The position numbers and the translations under genes are program-made. Positions 1-10,631 of a DNA stretch of 64,000 nucleotides are shown here, one piece after another. Below the pieces are notes generated by a model. That model worked only from the letters and a program-made list of their open reading frames with translations, did not search any database and was not told the DNA's origin. Positions within the stretch are counted from its first letter, which is position 1, and every line of letters starts with the position of its first letter. Source of the stretch: Amyloporia xantha (Eukaryota; Basidiomycota; Agaricomycetes; Polyporales; Adustoporiaceae); NCBI GenBank assembly GCA_036971615.1, contig JAYKKR010000012.1, forward strand, positions 1,054,001 to 1,118,000, written 5' to 3'.

Positions 1-1
1 T

Positions 2-655
2 TTTGTGTTCACGGCGGGGGATCTGGTGCTAGTGCGGAACTCACAGATTGAGACGGAACATAGCAGGAAATCAAAACCCCGGTATTTCGGGCCTATGGTT
101 GTCGTACGGCGTACAAAAGGAGGAGCCTACATACTCGCGGAACTAACAGGAGCGGTGTCGAGACTACGGTATGCAGCTTTCCGTGTGGTACCGTATAAGG
201 CGCGAAAGGAGGTTGCACTAGACGTGCGCAAGATCGTCGAGGAAGCGGAAGAAGCGCAAAAAGGGGTATTGGACGAAATGGAAGCGGGGGAGGAAGATGT
301 GGGTCGGGACAGTGAGCAAAAGAATTATGGGGAGGAAACGGGAGGGGAGGGATCGAGCGGGGAGGAAGGATCCGATGACGGGGGGAAGAGTAAGGTACGG
401 GAGGAGGGTCGGGGAAGGGAGGCGGGCTTCCAGGGCGAGGACGCGGCGAAGAAGGGACTGGATGACGGTGTTGTGGGTAGAGAGGGAAAAGGCGGCTCGA
501 TCGAATCCGTGGGCGACCTGGTCTTGGAGGATACGCAAGGCGGACGAGGAATCACGGGCACGCGCGTGGACCTCGGCACGAAGAAGGGACATGGACGTAC
601 CCAGCGCGGAAGAAAGGGCCGTGTCTTGGAGAGACAAACGGTGATCTACTTCTGA
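2..655 (+). CDS. Ty3/gypsy pol polyprotein, C-terminal end (partial)
   Basis: The reading frame is open from the left window edge. Its first 70 codons carry the C-terminal part of an LTR-retrotransposon integrase: GDLVLVRN, then KPRYFGPMVVVRR and a following GGAYILAELTGA block. This is the usual post-catalytic SH3-like domain that fixes the integrase on DNA. From about residue 75 the protein becomes a Glu/Gly/Lys-rich low-complexity tail, and no chromodomain is seen. The catalytic integrase, RNase H and RT must lie left of the window. From base 218 onward the tail is overlapped antisense by a well-formed two-exon gene, so the true stop of pol may matter less than this overlap suggests. Family call is firm; whether the element is active cannot be judged here. 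Confidence 0.8.
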   Translation, partial: FVFTAGDLVLVRNSQIETEHSRKSKPRYFGPMVVVRRTKGGAYILAELTGAVSRLRYAAFRVVPYKARKEVALDVRKIVEEAEEAQKGVLDEMEAGEEDVGRDSEQKNYGEETGGEGSSGEEGSDDGGKSKVREEGRGREAGFQGEDAAKKGLDDGVVGREGKGGSIESVGDLVLEDTQGGRGITGTRVDLGTKKGHGRTQRGRKGRVLERQTVIYF

Positions 656-1122
656 GAGGATCTCGAGGGCGCGGGCAATGACGTCAGAGCGCAGCGGGTC
701 CATTTGCACTTGAAGGATCTGAGTGAGAGCGGGCTCGAGTTGGTCGATGCGGGCTTGGAGTTGGACGTTTTGGAGTTCTAAGGCAGTTAGGCGGATAGGG
801 ACCGGTGGGGGATGCGGGAGGTACCGCAGGCGGAAGGAGTCCACCACTGCGCGGCGGGCAAGGACATCGATCCCGGGGACGGGCTCCGACGGGGACGAAG
901 GATCATAGTCCTCCGGGAGCGTGGAATGAAGGATGGCCTAGGTGGTAGTTCGAGGACAAAGTATGGTGTGGGCGGAAGGGGAGCACGTACCTCGGCGGTG
1001 TCTACGGCGTGGACCCACGCGATGCGTGCGGGTGGATCGGAGGGGATGGGGGTGTCACAGAGGACTTGCAGGTACCTTTCGCGGGCCTCCTCAGGGGAAA
1101 ACACCGGGGGCGTCGCGCTCAT
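218..1122 (-). CDS. Two-exon coiled-coil protein antisense to pol tail
   Basis: Exon 1 is 1122..991 (44 codons, starts MSATPPVFSPEEARERYLQV). A 53-bp intron (990..938, GTACGT...CTAG) follows in phase 0, and exon 2 is 937..218, giving 283 aa. The intron joins IAWVHAVDTAE to AILHSTLPEDYDP without a stop. The middle (about residues 95-215) is Leu/Ala/Arg-rich with heptad-like spacing (LQARIDQLEPALTQ, ALEILSEVDHRLSLQ) and should form a coiled coil. The C-terminal 60 residues are hydrophobic and Pro-rich. No enzyme motif is visible. The N-terminal exon shares a PSDP-x(3)-AW-x-H-x-V pattern with the gene starting at 4495, so the two may be paralogues. I do not recognise a named family. The gene lies tail-to-tail with, and overlaps, the gypsy pol. 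Confidence 0.6.
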
Positions 1123-1316
1123 GAGGCTGGGCAGGAAGGCAGGGAGGCGAGGTGGAAGAGACTCAGGGAAATCGGGGACGGGCGGCGGTAGTTATACCTA
1201 GGGGCGCAACACGCGCTGGCCGCGAGGCGGCTTCTACGCAGAACGCGAGGAGACACGCGGCAGGGGCACTCGGGGCGGACGGGGACTGTGGGACGAGTAA
1301 CTGACATGCATTGATT

Positions 1317-3204
1317 TTAGCCGATCAACGGCGGGCGGCGGCGCGTACATACAAGACAAGCGGTACAGATGACAGACTGACGGGTACTACGACTACGAGA
1401 TAATGCTACATTTCGTACACTTCGCGAATCAAGGAGGGAGGGGCCCGCGCTACGTCTCGCGCCCTTTCCCTTTGGACGCCCGGTGAGGTCTACCATGTCC
1501 TCGTCAGTGGGCGACAGCGGCGGGAGTGTTGGGGAGTCGAGCTCAGCAGCCAGGAGCTCAGCCACGGCGTCGTCGCTGTCAGGAGCCGGATGGGGAGCGG
1601 GGCCGCTCGAGGACCCTTCGACAAAATCGGGGGCAGGACTTTCGGAGCGGGAGGGGTAGTCGGGGATGCCAAACTGCTCTGCATACCCCAGGTCCCGGGC
1701 TCGATCCGCCATCTGAAAAAGGAACTCTGTGGTCGCCGCTAATCGCGCGACGAGCCACTCCTCGAGTTCGGTCTGCGGCTCGCACGGGGTTCCGCGGCGA
1801 CGTCCAAAAGGTCGAGGTTGCGGGGGCGACGAATGAGGGCGGGGGAAGAACGGAGCGGAAGGGGGAGAAGGCCGGTAGGAGGCTGGAGGGTTGCCACGGA
1901 AAGGAATCCGGCTGCTCGGGCGTCATGGGTAGGAACAGGGGTTCCTCAGTGGGCCGCGGGGGTGCGGATGGCCGTGGTGAGGGCGTCGCGGGCGCAGCGG
2001 CAGGAGACGCGATGGGCGGACGGATGGTGGTGGCGCGCGGACGGGGTGGGATGAGGACGACGGGACGGGCGCGGTTGGTGAGCGGGAATTCGGGAGGGTA
2101 TGGCGGCTCGTCGTCGTCCTCGTCAGATTGCGGGCCGACGAACTCGATGTGCTCTGGGGAAGTGGAATGAAACGTACCTGCGGGAGGAAGGGCGGGGGAA
2201 GGACTTACGATTGGCGGGGGGATCGTCGCGGATGGTGCACTTCGCCCGCGCGATCATGCACGACTCGCAAACATGGCGGCGAGTGCCGTCTCCCGCGCAG
2301 CGATACCCCTTCTTGGTGCAGTACGCACACGGGGGGTGGTTGAGGTATACGATGGGACCTCGCCGATCGCGGTTCGGGCGATCAGCGAGGCTCTTTTTGG
2401 CGTTGGCGGCGGTGGCGAGATGAGGGGGAACCTTGATGGAAAGGCGGGGGGCCTTGGGAGGTTTCGGGGCGGCCGTCCTACCTTTCGTCTGTCGCTTCCT
2501 CCCACCCACGGTGCGCGGAGGCGGCGGGGACGGCGGGACAAGGTCGGACGAGGGATCTACTTCGTCCTCCCCCTCGTCTTCCTCCAACTCCACGGTCGAC
2601 GGCGTTAGCGGCACGCTTCCGCCTGAAGAGGCGTTGCGACTTACTTCGTCCGTTTCTGACGGGGAGGTGTAGCGGGAGCCCGAGGCGGACGTATCGGCGT
2701 CGGTAGGAGGGAATGGAGCCGGGGGCCAGAGGTTGTGGAGGGTGCGGGCGTGGCGATTCCAGGTAAAATTTTGCGTGCCGGCGAGGAAGGTGGCGTTGTG
2801 GGCGGGGGAGAGGCGCTGCAATAGGGTGTCGTAGTACCGATCCGCGACAGGAAACTCGTCGCGGTAGGCCATGAGGCGGCCGCGCGTGGTCGCGAGCCAG
2901 GTTTGTAGCTCCATAGCGGGGGCGCTGCGCGGCGTCGTTTCGTGGCTGGCCACCGCATGGGCCGCCGCTAGCGCCACCTAGCAGGGAAGTTTACAGTTAG
3001 GAAGCGACGGCGTGCAGGGAATCGCGAACGGGACACTCACCCAGGCCTGGCCCACCGAGTTCACCCATCGAAGCCACTCCTGGAGGTCCCGTGGCGAGGG
3101 TCGTCGCCGAGCTCTGGTTCCGCGCCCCGTAGCGTGTCGAGTTGCTGTTCGATGGTGGGGATGGCGCGGCGGGCGGACGGGGGCGTGGTGAGGTCGACAG
3201 GCAT
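1317..3204 (-). pseudogene. Zinc-cluster-like hypothetical gene, frameshifted
   Basis: Start chosen at 3204 (context CACCACCATG, protein begins MPVDLTTPPSARRAIPTIEQ). Around base 3100 the frame must shift by one base to reach PRDLQEWLRWVNSVGQAW. A clean 63-bp intron (3040..2978, GTGAGT...CTAG) then leads into exon 2. Exon 2 holds a long Pro/Ser/acidic linker and a cysteine cluster at about 2340-2230: CAYCTKKGYRC, then CESCMIARAKC, i.e. C-x2-C-x6-C ... C-x2-C-x6-C, a Zn-binding pattern resembling but not matching a fungal Zn2Cys6 motif. A second intron (GTAAGT near 2210) precedes an EHIEFVGPQSDEDDDEPP segment. Near 1760 another frame change is needed to reach the conserved-looking TELEEWLVARLAATTEF and MADRARDLGYAEQFG. 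Two frame breaks suggest decay, though sequencing error in this GC-rich tract is possible. Confidence 0.55.
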
Positions 3205-3699
3205 GGTGGTGGAGGGAGCGAGTGGAGGTGGGGAAGAGAGCTGGGGAGGAAGTGGGCGAAGTCGGAGGGAAGGAGGGGATGTTGGGAATGAGGACGCGGG
3301 TGCCGTGCTCCTCGTTTGGCGACCTCTGCGGGACGAGCGGGATGCGCGGCAAGGGCGCCTCGAGGTGGGCGCGTGCCCCAGCGCTATCGATCTTAACGCG
3401 ATCGCGGCCCGATCGCGTGCATCTGCGATGATCGGACGGCCTGAAGGCTCGGGGATTTGCTCGGGGATTAGGACGGCGGACCGACCGAGGACGGTCGGAA
3501 TTTAAGTGGGTAGGGGTGTAAGGAATGGGTACGCGCTACCCTATGAACGGACGGTAGGGCAGGACGAGACAGCGGAACAAAGGAGAGGTGATCACGCGGG
3601 ACAAGGGAGCTTGGCGGAAGCAAGCATCGCATTCGAACGGAACGGCTACAAGACGGAGCATGGCATTCGAATGGAACGACTACAGGACTGAACGCTAAT

Positions 3700-4495
3700 C
3701 TACGGTCGACAAGTCGATGGGAGCGTCGGGCCCTTCCCCGCCGACGTCAGAGAACGAGCGGTGGCGCGGGGACGATAAATAGTCTCCCGGTGGTAACGGA
3801 AATCCTCCTCCGCAGGGGTACGGGCCCGCGAGGGACCTCCCTCCCGACGTCCTCCCCTTCCTCCCAGAGCATGAGCGGCGACACGGATCGAGTGCTCTAA
3901 GTCTTCGAAAGCCCGCGGATAGGGACGCATACGGTCCAGAGTGTCCGAGAACTGGCGGGCGATAAGTTCGAGCCGTTCCAAAGCCTCATCGGTACGTTCC
4001 TCGGTGACGCGGGGAGGGGTCCAGAAGGCTTCTTCCGTGTACAACGGGAGGGGAGGCGGAGTGCCAGCTTCGTCCCGCTGCGCATTAGAGCGGACCTCGT
4101 CGGGGCTCCAGGCGATCCCAGGATAAGGGACTGCACCGCGATGGCTCAGGGAGGAGCGGAAGATCGAGTCGATGTAGTGGACGAGCTCGCGGAGGGTGAC
4201 GAAGGCAGTGAGCGGAGGGAGCGTGAGGTTCCCCGCGGCTATGGCTTGGGCTCGAGCCTCATAGGCGAGGGCGCTGCGGGACGGGACGTGAGGGGAAGGA
4301 AAGAGAAGTAAAGGAGAAAGGTGGACAGACCAGCAGCCAGCGCACTCCGTGGGCCCAGGCAAGCCAAGCAGCCGGATCGGAAGGGCGGAATGAAGGCTCA
4401 ACAACGCATTCAGCGCGAAGCACGTCTACGAGGAGGAGGTAGCGGCGGACGTGGAGGGAACCGATGGGGTCGGTGGGTTCGGCGGGCTCAGACAT
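3700..4495 (-). CDS. Hypothetical protein, antisense cluster member
   Basis: Starts MSEPAEPTDPIGSLHVRRYL at 4495. The first exon carries FRPSDPAAWLAWAHGVRW, similar to the first exon of the gene ending at 218. A CT-rich intron probably ends at the CCGTCCCGCAG just before ALAYEARAQAIAAGN, but no donor gives a perfect frame join, so a frameshift cannot be excluded. The second exon (to 3700) is about 200 residues, with TLRELVHYIDSIFRSSLSH and an alpha-helical ERTDEALERLELIARQFSDT stretch followed by a basic tail. No catalytic motif is seen. It lies on the same strand as the two genes downstream and is the most upstream of the three. Function unknown. Confidence 0.45.
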
Positions 4496-4499
4496 GGCG

Positions 4500-5000
4500 A
4501 ATGAGGCGAAGGGAGGGAAGAGCGCGCGGAAGGAGGATAAGTGAGTCAGGGGAAGAGTCGGAGGGGAGGCAGCGGGAGGTAGCGGGAGGAAGCGGGAGGG
4601 AGAGTGACGTGGCAGCGCACGCGGGACGAGGTATATAGGAGGAAGGGGAACGAGGCGGAAGGGGTATCTACCATCTGGTACGAGCTGCGACTGGGACTTT
4701 GACTTTCACGCGACCGGGTTTTCTTGCTCAGTGGAGCTACACTGCGTTTTACTTCTACGAGAGGGCGAGCAAGCGGCTTGACCCATTTTACTGCGATTCG
4801 GGATATCTACTGCGTACTTAGGACTGCGACTGCGACTTGACTGGGATAGCACACATAGAGCGTCCCCCATATACCTACGAGTCTCTAGCTCAATCAATTC
4901 TTTTCTCTCTTGCTCATCCTCCGTGCCAGACGCAGCGAACGTCTTCACTCCCCTTCCCCTTCGACTCATTGATCTGTTCCTTCCAGGTGTGCTTATCGCA
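4500..5000. other. Intergenic stretch with TATA-like site
   Basis: This segment is purine-rich on the left (three tandem AGCGGGAGG-like units at about 4567-4600) and then has a TATATAGG at about 4632 followed by repeated CTGCGACT/GACTTT-type runs to 4850. It has no convincing coding frame. It could be the U3/R part of an LTR belonging to the gypsy element at the left edge, or the divergent promoter of the gene starting at 4495. No second copy is available in the window to prove an LTR. Confidence 0.25.
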
Positions 5001-5009
5001 CAGCGGGAG

Positions 5010-7903
5010 GAGCACCAAGCCTTACACCGGATGTATCGCATTTGTTATGAGCACAATTGTGCTGAGCATTGACAGTGCAAAGAATGTCCTGTATATACAT
5101 GCATCAGTAAACAATCATAGCAGCGACAGTGACCTAAACTTGAAGTCTACCTCCAGGCGTACAAGGCCCCAAATATCGGTGAGAGCCAAACGTGGCATGT
5201 GATAGTCGGGCGCGCAAGTGGAACTATCGACGGACTGGACCAGTATGGCATCAGGCATACCGACACAGTCCGTGGAGGAACCCTTCAGCTGGATGATCTC
5301 TTCCATTCGGGCTATATATGTCTGTGCAAAGTCATTCGGATTTCGCACAATGACATACTGACCAGGTGTAGAGATATCGCCATTGCGGAGATACACCATT
5401 TTTGCAGTCTTGAACTTGTAGCCCTCTGCGTCAGGGAAGGAGGTCGGAAGCTTGGAGCCCGTGAGTATGCTCGCAAATGGGCGAGGTGCCTTGCCATCCG
5501 AAATACAAGTACCTGTTTCAACGTCGGCTTAGGTACCTTTGACTGAAGGAACAATTATGCCCTGCAAACACATACCGAGGGGAGCCTGACGCTTGACATT
5601 GAGCCCGAGATAATGATGAATGATCATCCCAGCAGGCTCATCGACCAGCCGCTGTGGGCCCGGGCCTATCGCTCGCCACCCGCTTGCATGGAAATGATCA
5701 CCTTCCTCGCGCAAGAATAACCCGCCGCTCATGAGATGGCGAACACGGTTGCCTTGTGCGAATGCGCGCGCGATGTCTCGGGAAGGCGCATGCCGGTTCG
5801 AGTGGACACTCTTTGCGCGAATAACAGCATTGAATGATTCAAACGCCTCTGTCGCAAAGAGAATCGCGGGGCCAAACCGTCGTATATGCAAGACCAAATG
5901 GAGGAATATGTGAAATTTAGGCTTGTTGAACCACCGCACCGTCCACCGGGCAGCACAGAGCATAAAATTCTGGATTTCCTTCTCTAATAATGTCTGAGAA
6001 GTGGACAGTAGCCAGTCAATTTTCTCAGTTTCTGCCGATCGATAATCCACTATGACTCAACATACCAAGTGCGCTTCAAGATCTGGAATCTCAGGTTGCC
6101 AAATCAAAGGGATTAACTTCGACAAAGCCAGCCAAGTTTCCCTACAGTCATCTGACACCAAATCATACAGAACGAAAGGGGCAGTCTGCGCGATGACACG
6201 GAAGTCCCGACCAGTGAGAGAACCAGAATACTGTACGAGTGTCTGCCCAGCCAGTGGCGAAATTCCAAGCCCTGACACATCTAAAGAGGACAAGCGTGTC
6301 GCCAGCAGACTTTTCTTGTCATCTTTGTCCTTGATCTGGTTTTGAATAACATCGCGCCACATGTACTTGACGAAGCCCAGTAGCACCACATGCAGGATCT
6401 CCACGGGAGTGTCTTGATGTGGATCAAGGCCTGAGCAACAATACGGACTGTCAGCATTGATATAATCAGTGGGCTGCGCAAGTTTATATACCTCTGATTC
6501 GCCAGATCGGGCTGGTAATTGACTCTGGAAGCGCGTGAACCGCAGCATCCAACGCTGCTTGCTTTGCTTCCGTGGTGCGGCGATGTTTATAGCTGTCAAA
6601 GAGCTTATCCAGGAAAAACATTTGATAAGTATCTTTGATCCCAGACTCCGTGCGTAGGTTAGACACTTTAGTCTTGGTATGTAGTACACGCGCTTCATCG
6701 AAATACGAGCGCAGAACGGCCGTAGTCTCCTCTTTGGAGCGCGGTCGCCCCGGCTGCCAAGGTTCGTAAGTTAGCACGGGATGGAGCACGAAAGAGGCCG
6801 GATGACGACGCTCACTTTGATAAAGGCCTTGATGCGCTTCACCATGTTTGTCATGCTCTCAAGCACCTGCTTGCGGCGGGCTTTTGGTTTCTTCCTGCCG
6901 ACCGTGCTACCCGCAATTCCGTCTTCACTGCTCTCATCATCATTGCTCGCCAGATCGCTCATCGACGCTTGGGAGCTTCCTGCATCACTTTCACTTTCAG
7001 CGATGATTGATCCAGCTCCTGGCCTCCCGCCATCTTGATTGGGCAGGCCCGCAATATCTTGCTGCTCCTCGCTCCCAGTAGCTGTCAGTGAGTCCTTGCC
7101 CCGCACCCAGCATGCCCTGCAGAAGAGCTTCCCACGTAAGCCAATGTGACAGGCAAACTCACTTTGCATCGGGTTGTCGCCTAGCATTGCCAGAATGAAC
7201 GGGATAATGAGCACTGGCTCATGAGTCGTGCAATCCCATGCCCATATACCGTTTGTCTGTGCTTCCCTGTTGTATCACGATCAATACCATACAGTAATCC
7301 GACATGATTGACTTACTCCAGTTGTTCCACAATACCATCCAGCATTTCTAGCGGCGGCGCGAGATTCGAGGTGGATAAGAAATGGACGTTATATTCTTTC
7401 TGTGCTTCAGCACGTGGGAGGCCGGCTGCAGTAAACAAGAAGCTATTGTGCGCATTCCACTTTTTCGATAGGTTGCCTGAGGTGTCATCACAGTAGAGCC
7501 ACATTGCGAGACTGCAAACCCTGTGGCCTTGCGCGCGGACACGCCAACGATTGCCAGCAACTGGATCCGTGAATGTCCAAGTCGAGCGAATACCAGATTT
7601 TGTATCTTCAATGTCTAGAATCCGAATACATGAGCTCGCCTTTTGGCCCGCCGCGAAGCGCCAAAATGGCTGTGAGAAGTTTCACGCACCCAATATCCTT
7701 GCAGGATCTGGAATCCCATAAATACGCTCGGCATCCGCGCGCAGCTCCATGAAGTTCTTCATGAACATCTTCTCATGAATTTCGATATCATTGCCACGAA
7801 TGACGCGCCAAAATTGCGCCGTCTCCCGTGTAACAACCTGCATCCTCCAGCACTTCGCATATAACACCTGTCTTTCACCCTCCCAACGTGAGAACCATCG
7901 CAC
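5010..7903 (-). CDS. CACTA/EnSpm-like transposase, 5'-truncated
   Basis: A multi-exon transposase of the large basidiomycete CACTA-type (Tnp2/Plavaka-like) family. Landmarks from N to C: VVTRETAQFWRVIRGNDIEI; CDDTSGNLSKKWNAHN; PRAEAQKEYNVHFLSTSN; AMLGDNPMQSEFACHIGLRG with the CRAC pair; PVEILHVVLLGFVKYMWRD; SGLGISPLAGQTL; WFNKPKFHIFLHL; RRFGPAILFATEAFESFN; SNRHAPSRDIAR; and a C-terminal AQHNCAHNKCDTSG near 5040. Six introns can be placed so that frames join exactly (for example CTGGA|GTAAGT...ACAG|GGAAGC near 7310-7255, and AGAG|GTATAT...CTCAG|GCC near 6495-6435). No internal stop remains once they are removed. The 5' part is missing: upstream of 7903 the frame hits stops at the edge of the AT-rich transposon block, so an insertion or break removed the N-terminus. 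The enzyme would cut element ends for DNA transposition. Confidence 0.7.
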
Positions 7904-7920
7904 ACAGCCCTAGTCATAGT

Positions 7921-8269
7921 TGGGCTCAAGCCTCCACTGGAAAATTATCAGCTACTTTTATAAGCCTACCTGGACAATTACTGTAAGCCTGGCCTAGGAT
8001 CACAGTAATTTCCTGTGGTGCCAGGTCTAAGTATTCCTGGACAATTACTGTAAGTCTGGCCTGGGAACATCATAATTTCTTGTGAGCCCAGGTCTAACTT
8101 AAGTATAATGTTGATTTGGGAACCTAGGCTCAAATCAAACAACTCTCAAATCAAGCAACAGTGTTCTCCAGGCCAGACTAGACTGCACAACCACATTTGG
8201 GTTGCCTAGCAAGGCTGATAGACTGAGAATCTATATGTGGCTGATAATTTTCCAGTGTGGGCTCAAGCC
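7921..8269. mobile_element. MITE-like element with 18-bp perfect TIRs
   Basis: CACTGGAAAATTATCAGC at 7935-7952 is repeated exactly inverted at 8240-8257, bounding 323 bp with no coding capacity. The flanks carry a 12-bp direct repeat, TGGGCTCAAGCC, at 7921-7932 and 8258-8269, although two extra bases (TC) lie between the left copy and the TIR. Alternatively the TIR extends outward, since the flank is nearly palindromic and CATAG/CTATG also pair outside it. Inside, a segment starting CCTGGACAATTACTGTAAG is duplicated at about 7970 and 8036. The CACTG...CAGTG ends fit hAT/KDZ-like non-autonomous elements. It sits exactly where the CACTA-like transposase frame ends. Confidence 0.65.
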
Positions 8270-8414
8270 CAATTGTGACTATGGCTGTCAAGACACATTT
8301 CAGAAAATTTGAGAGAAATTCAAGAACAAGAAGAGTTCTTAGCTGTCTTAATCTTCTCTTAATAAGAGAGTAAGAGATGGCCAGTCAGTGAGAAAAACAG
8401 TGAGTTTTGCTGAT

Positions 8415-8657
8415 GTGAGCCTGGGCTCAGGCCAACCCACCATGAGCCTGGGCTCATGCCAAACCATCATGAGCCTGGGCTCATGCCAACTCACCATGAG
8501 CCTGGGCTCATGCCAAATCACCATGAGCCTGGGCTCAGGCCAACTCATCATGAGCCTGGGCTCATGCCAACTCACCATGAGCCTGGGCTCATGCCAAATC
8601 ATCATGAGCCTGGGCTCATGCCAAATCACCATGAGCCTGGGCTCAGGCCAACCCACC
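8415..8657. repeat. 27-bp minisatellite, nine units
   Basis: Nine head-to-tail 27-bp units, each beginning TGAGCCTGGGCTCATGCC or the variant with CAGGCC, differ only at a few positions; a partial tenth unit follows. The core GAGCCTGGGCTC is a near-perfect palindrome. Because 27 is a multiple of three and the unit lacks stops in several frames, long open frames run through it on both strands; these are a by-product of the repeat and not taken as genes. The TGGGCTCA(A/T)GCC core also forms the 12-bp repeats around the MITE just to the left. Confidence 0.95.
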
Positions 8658-9034
8658 ATAAGTCTGGGCACCACTAGTGGCACTGTAATAGATGTCCTGC
8701 ATAGATTGTGGTTGTGGATTCTCACTATATTGTCAATGAGCATTGAACTATGGGTATAGACATTGAGAGCACTGTAAATAATTATGGATGGATAGGCACT
8801 GCCAGCCTTGTGAATTAGTGTGAATAACTATTATTGCCATGGATTTACTAGCTGATGACTTGCTGTGCCACTAGCAGCTCTACCAAAACCAACTTGACAT
8901 CTGGACAGTGATATATATGCATTGCATAAGTCAACTTGTTACATCTACCCAATTAGTCTATTTTCAAAAATTGTCACTGAGAGCTAGAAAGTGCAAGAGA
9001 AGCAGAGATGTTGCAGAGAATAATAATAGGGTAT

Positions 9035-9631
9035 CTAAATTTCTTTTTTGGACAAAAATGCACATTCTACAGTATATCTATCTTAGCTCAGTCAATACAT
9101 TTTGGATTGTCATGAGAATTGAAGCAATGAAATGGCATTGTCAATACAAAGGGGATGGCCGACTCAGAATTTTAAAGTAATGAGTTTGAGCACTCCACAA
9201 AGAAGCCACCATATAAAACCAATATATCTGTATTTCTGTGATCTCTGGGTCTTTCTGGGCTTATCCCTGAAAATACATTATCCATTTTGTGCATACCGGG
9301 AGAACAAGTTGAAACAGTGCAAGAACCATAAGTCATATGAATAGACTACAAAGAGTCAACAGTTTCCTCAGTATGCACAAATTGATCATGTATTTTCAGG
9401 GATAAGCCCAGAAAGACCCAGAGATCACAGAAATACAGATATATTGGTTTTATATGGTGGCTTCTTTGTGGAGTGCTCAAACTCATTACTTTAAAATTCT
9501 GAGTCGGCCATCCCCTTTGTATTGACAATGCCATTTCATTGCTTCAATTCTCATGACAATCCAAAATGTATTGACTGAGCTAAGATAGATATACTGTAGA
9601 ATGTGCATTTTTGTCCAAAAAAGAAATTTAG
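9035..9631. repeat. Long inverted repeat (about 265-bp arms)
   Basis: Bases 9035-9300 and 9371-9631 are inverted copies with a central spacer of about 70 bp. The inner 240 bp are almost identical (both arms encode MALSIQRGWPTQNFKV in opposite directions), and the match decays toward the spacer, where GTGCATAC is still shared. Transcription in either direction would give a long hairpin RNA. It could be a fold-back element or an inverted duplication of a transposon segment. No protein family is recognised in the arm. Confidence 0.9.
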
Positions 9632-9639
9632 GTTGTGTG

Positions 9640-10630
9640 CCACATGTTCTGCAAACAGCTTCAAATTCCATACAGCCAAGTTCTCATTATTGAACCATTT
9701 ACATTGTCACTACACATAGTTTGAATTGTTCTATAAAGCTTCAATTGCTTCTAAAAAGTATAACTACCTACAGCATCAAATACTATCATACACTACATGG
9801 CTCACAGTCATGGCCAAGCCTATGCCCTGCTGCATAATGGTGCACATCAGGAAAACCTACTTATTGTTTTAATTTTTTGAGCAAGATTCTTATGAGATAA
9901 CCAAGAAAATTAACAGGTTTCTAAGGGACATCAATTATTCTTAGCTGTCTTAGATAAGAAGATAGGAACAATGAAACTACTAAGGTCAATAAGAAAAGGG
10001 AATTTTCCTGATGCTGCAGCTGCACCTACAGTCTAATGCATAAGTGGCAGATGCGGTTTGGCAGTTGTACCTTGTAATGGATGTTATGATAGATCTACAA
10101 AGGCTGCACACTTTGATGTTGGGTTCTCCTTTTGGAATGTGAGGACCAGACCCCTTTCACAGTGGTCATTCTCACCTACTTACAGATTGAAATAATGTCA
10201 TTTATGCACATGAACCATGCACTGGACAGTGCATGTAAAGATGGAAAAAAACTTAACCTTTTTTCATACCATTAATTATTCTCTGCTGCATGCTCTCAGT
10301 AAGAGGATAGATAGCTCTTAGGGTGCTCCATTCTCATCAGCCAGCATCACCTCACTGCCACCTGGTCTTCTGAACTAAGCAGGCAAAATTTGCTATCTGC
10401 CCTTCTATATGTTGCGCGGACACTGCCATCCAGTGACCTGTATTGTTTGCCAGTATCAGGATCTCTAGACTCAGAAGATCTAATCCATCCTTCACAAGAG
10501 ATCCCAAATAGCTGTCTCTCACACACCTATTCCCTGGGTCACAGTGCCAGTGTGCACATCAGCTGATGTCTGGGAATCCTATTCATAAAAAATGTCAGAT
10601 ATAAAGTATACTATAATGACTGTGCAGTGT
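9640..10630. other. AT-rich non-coding transposon DNA
   Basis: No convincing reading frame, splice pattern or RNA gene is visible. Base composition matches the flanking minisatellites and the KDZ gene, so this is probably non-coding body of the same transposon block. Confidence 0.4.
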
Positions 10631-10631
10631 G

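Noticed and set aside
8415..8657. CRISPR-like array
   Set aside because: The units are contiguous and nearly identical with no unique spacers, and the organism is a fungus.
8348..8759. Long open frames on both strands across the 27-bp repeats
   Set aside because: They exist only because the repeat length is a multiple of three and the unit has no stops; no start context, introns or family.
9132..9534. Two facing genes encoding the same peptide
   Set aside because: They are the two arms of one inverted repeat; the peptide has no family and no splice or promoter signals.
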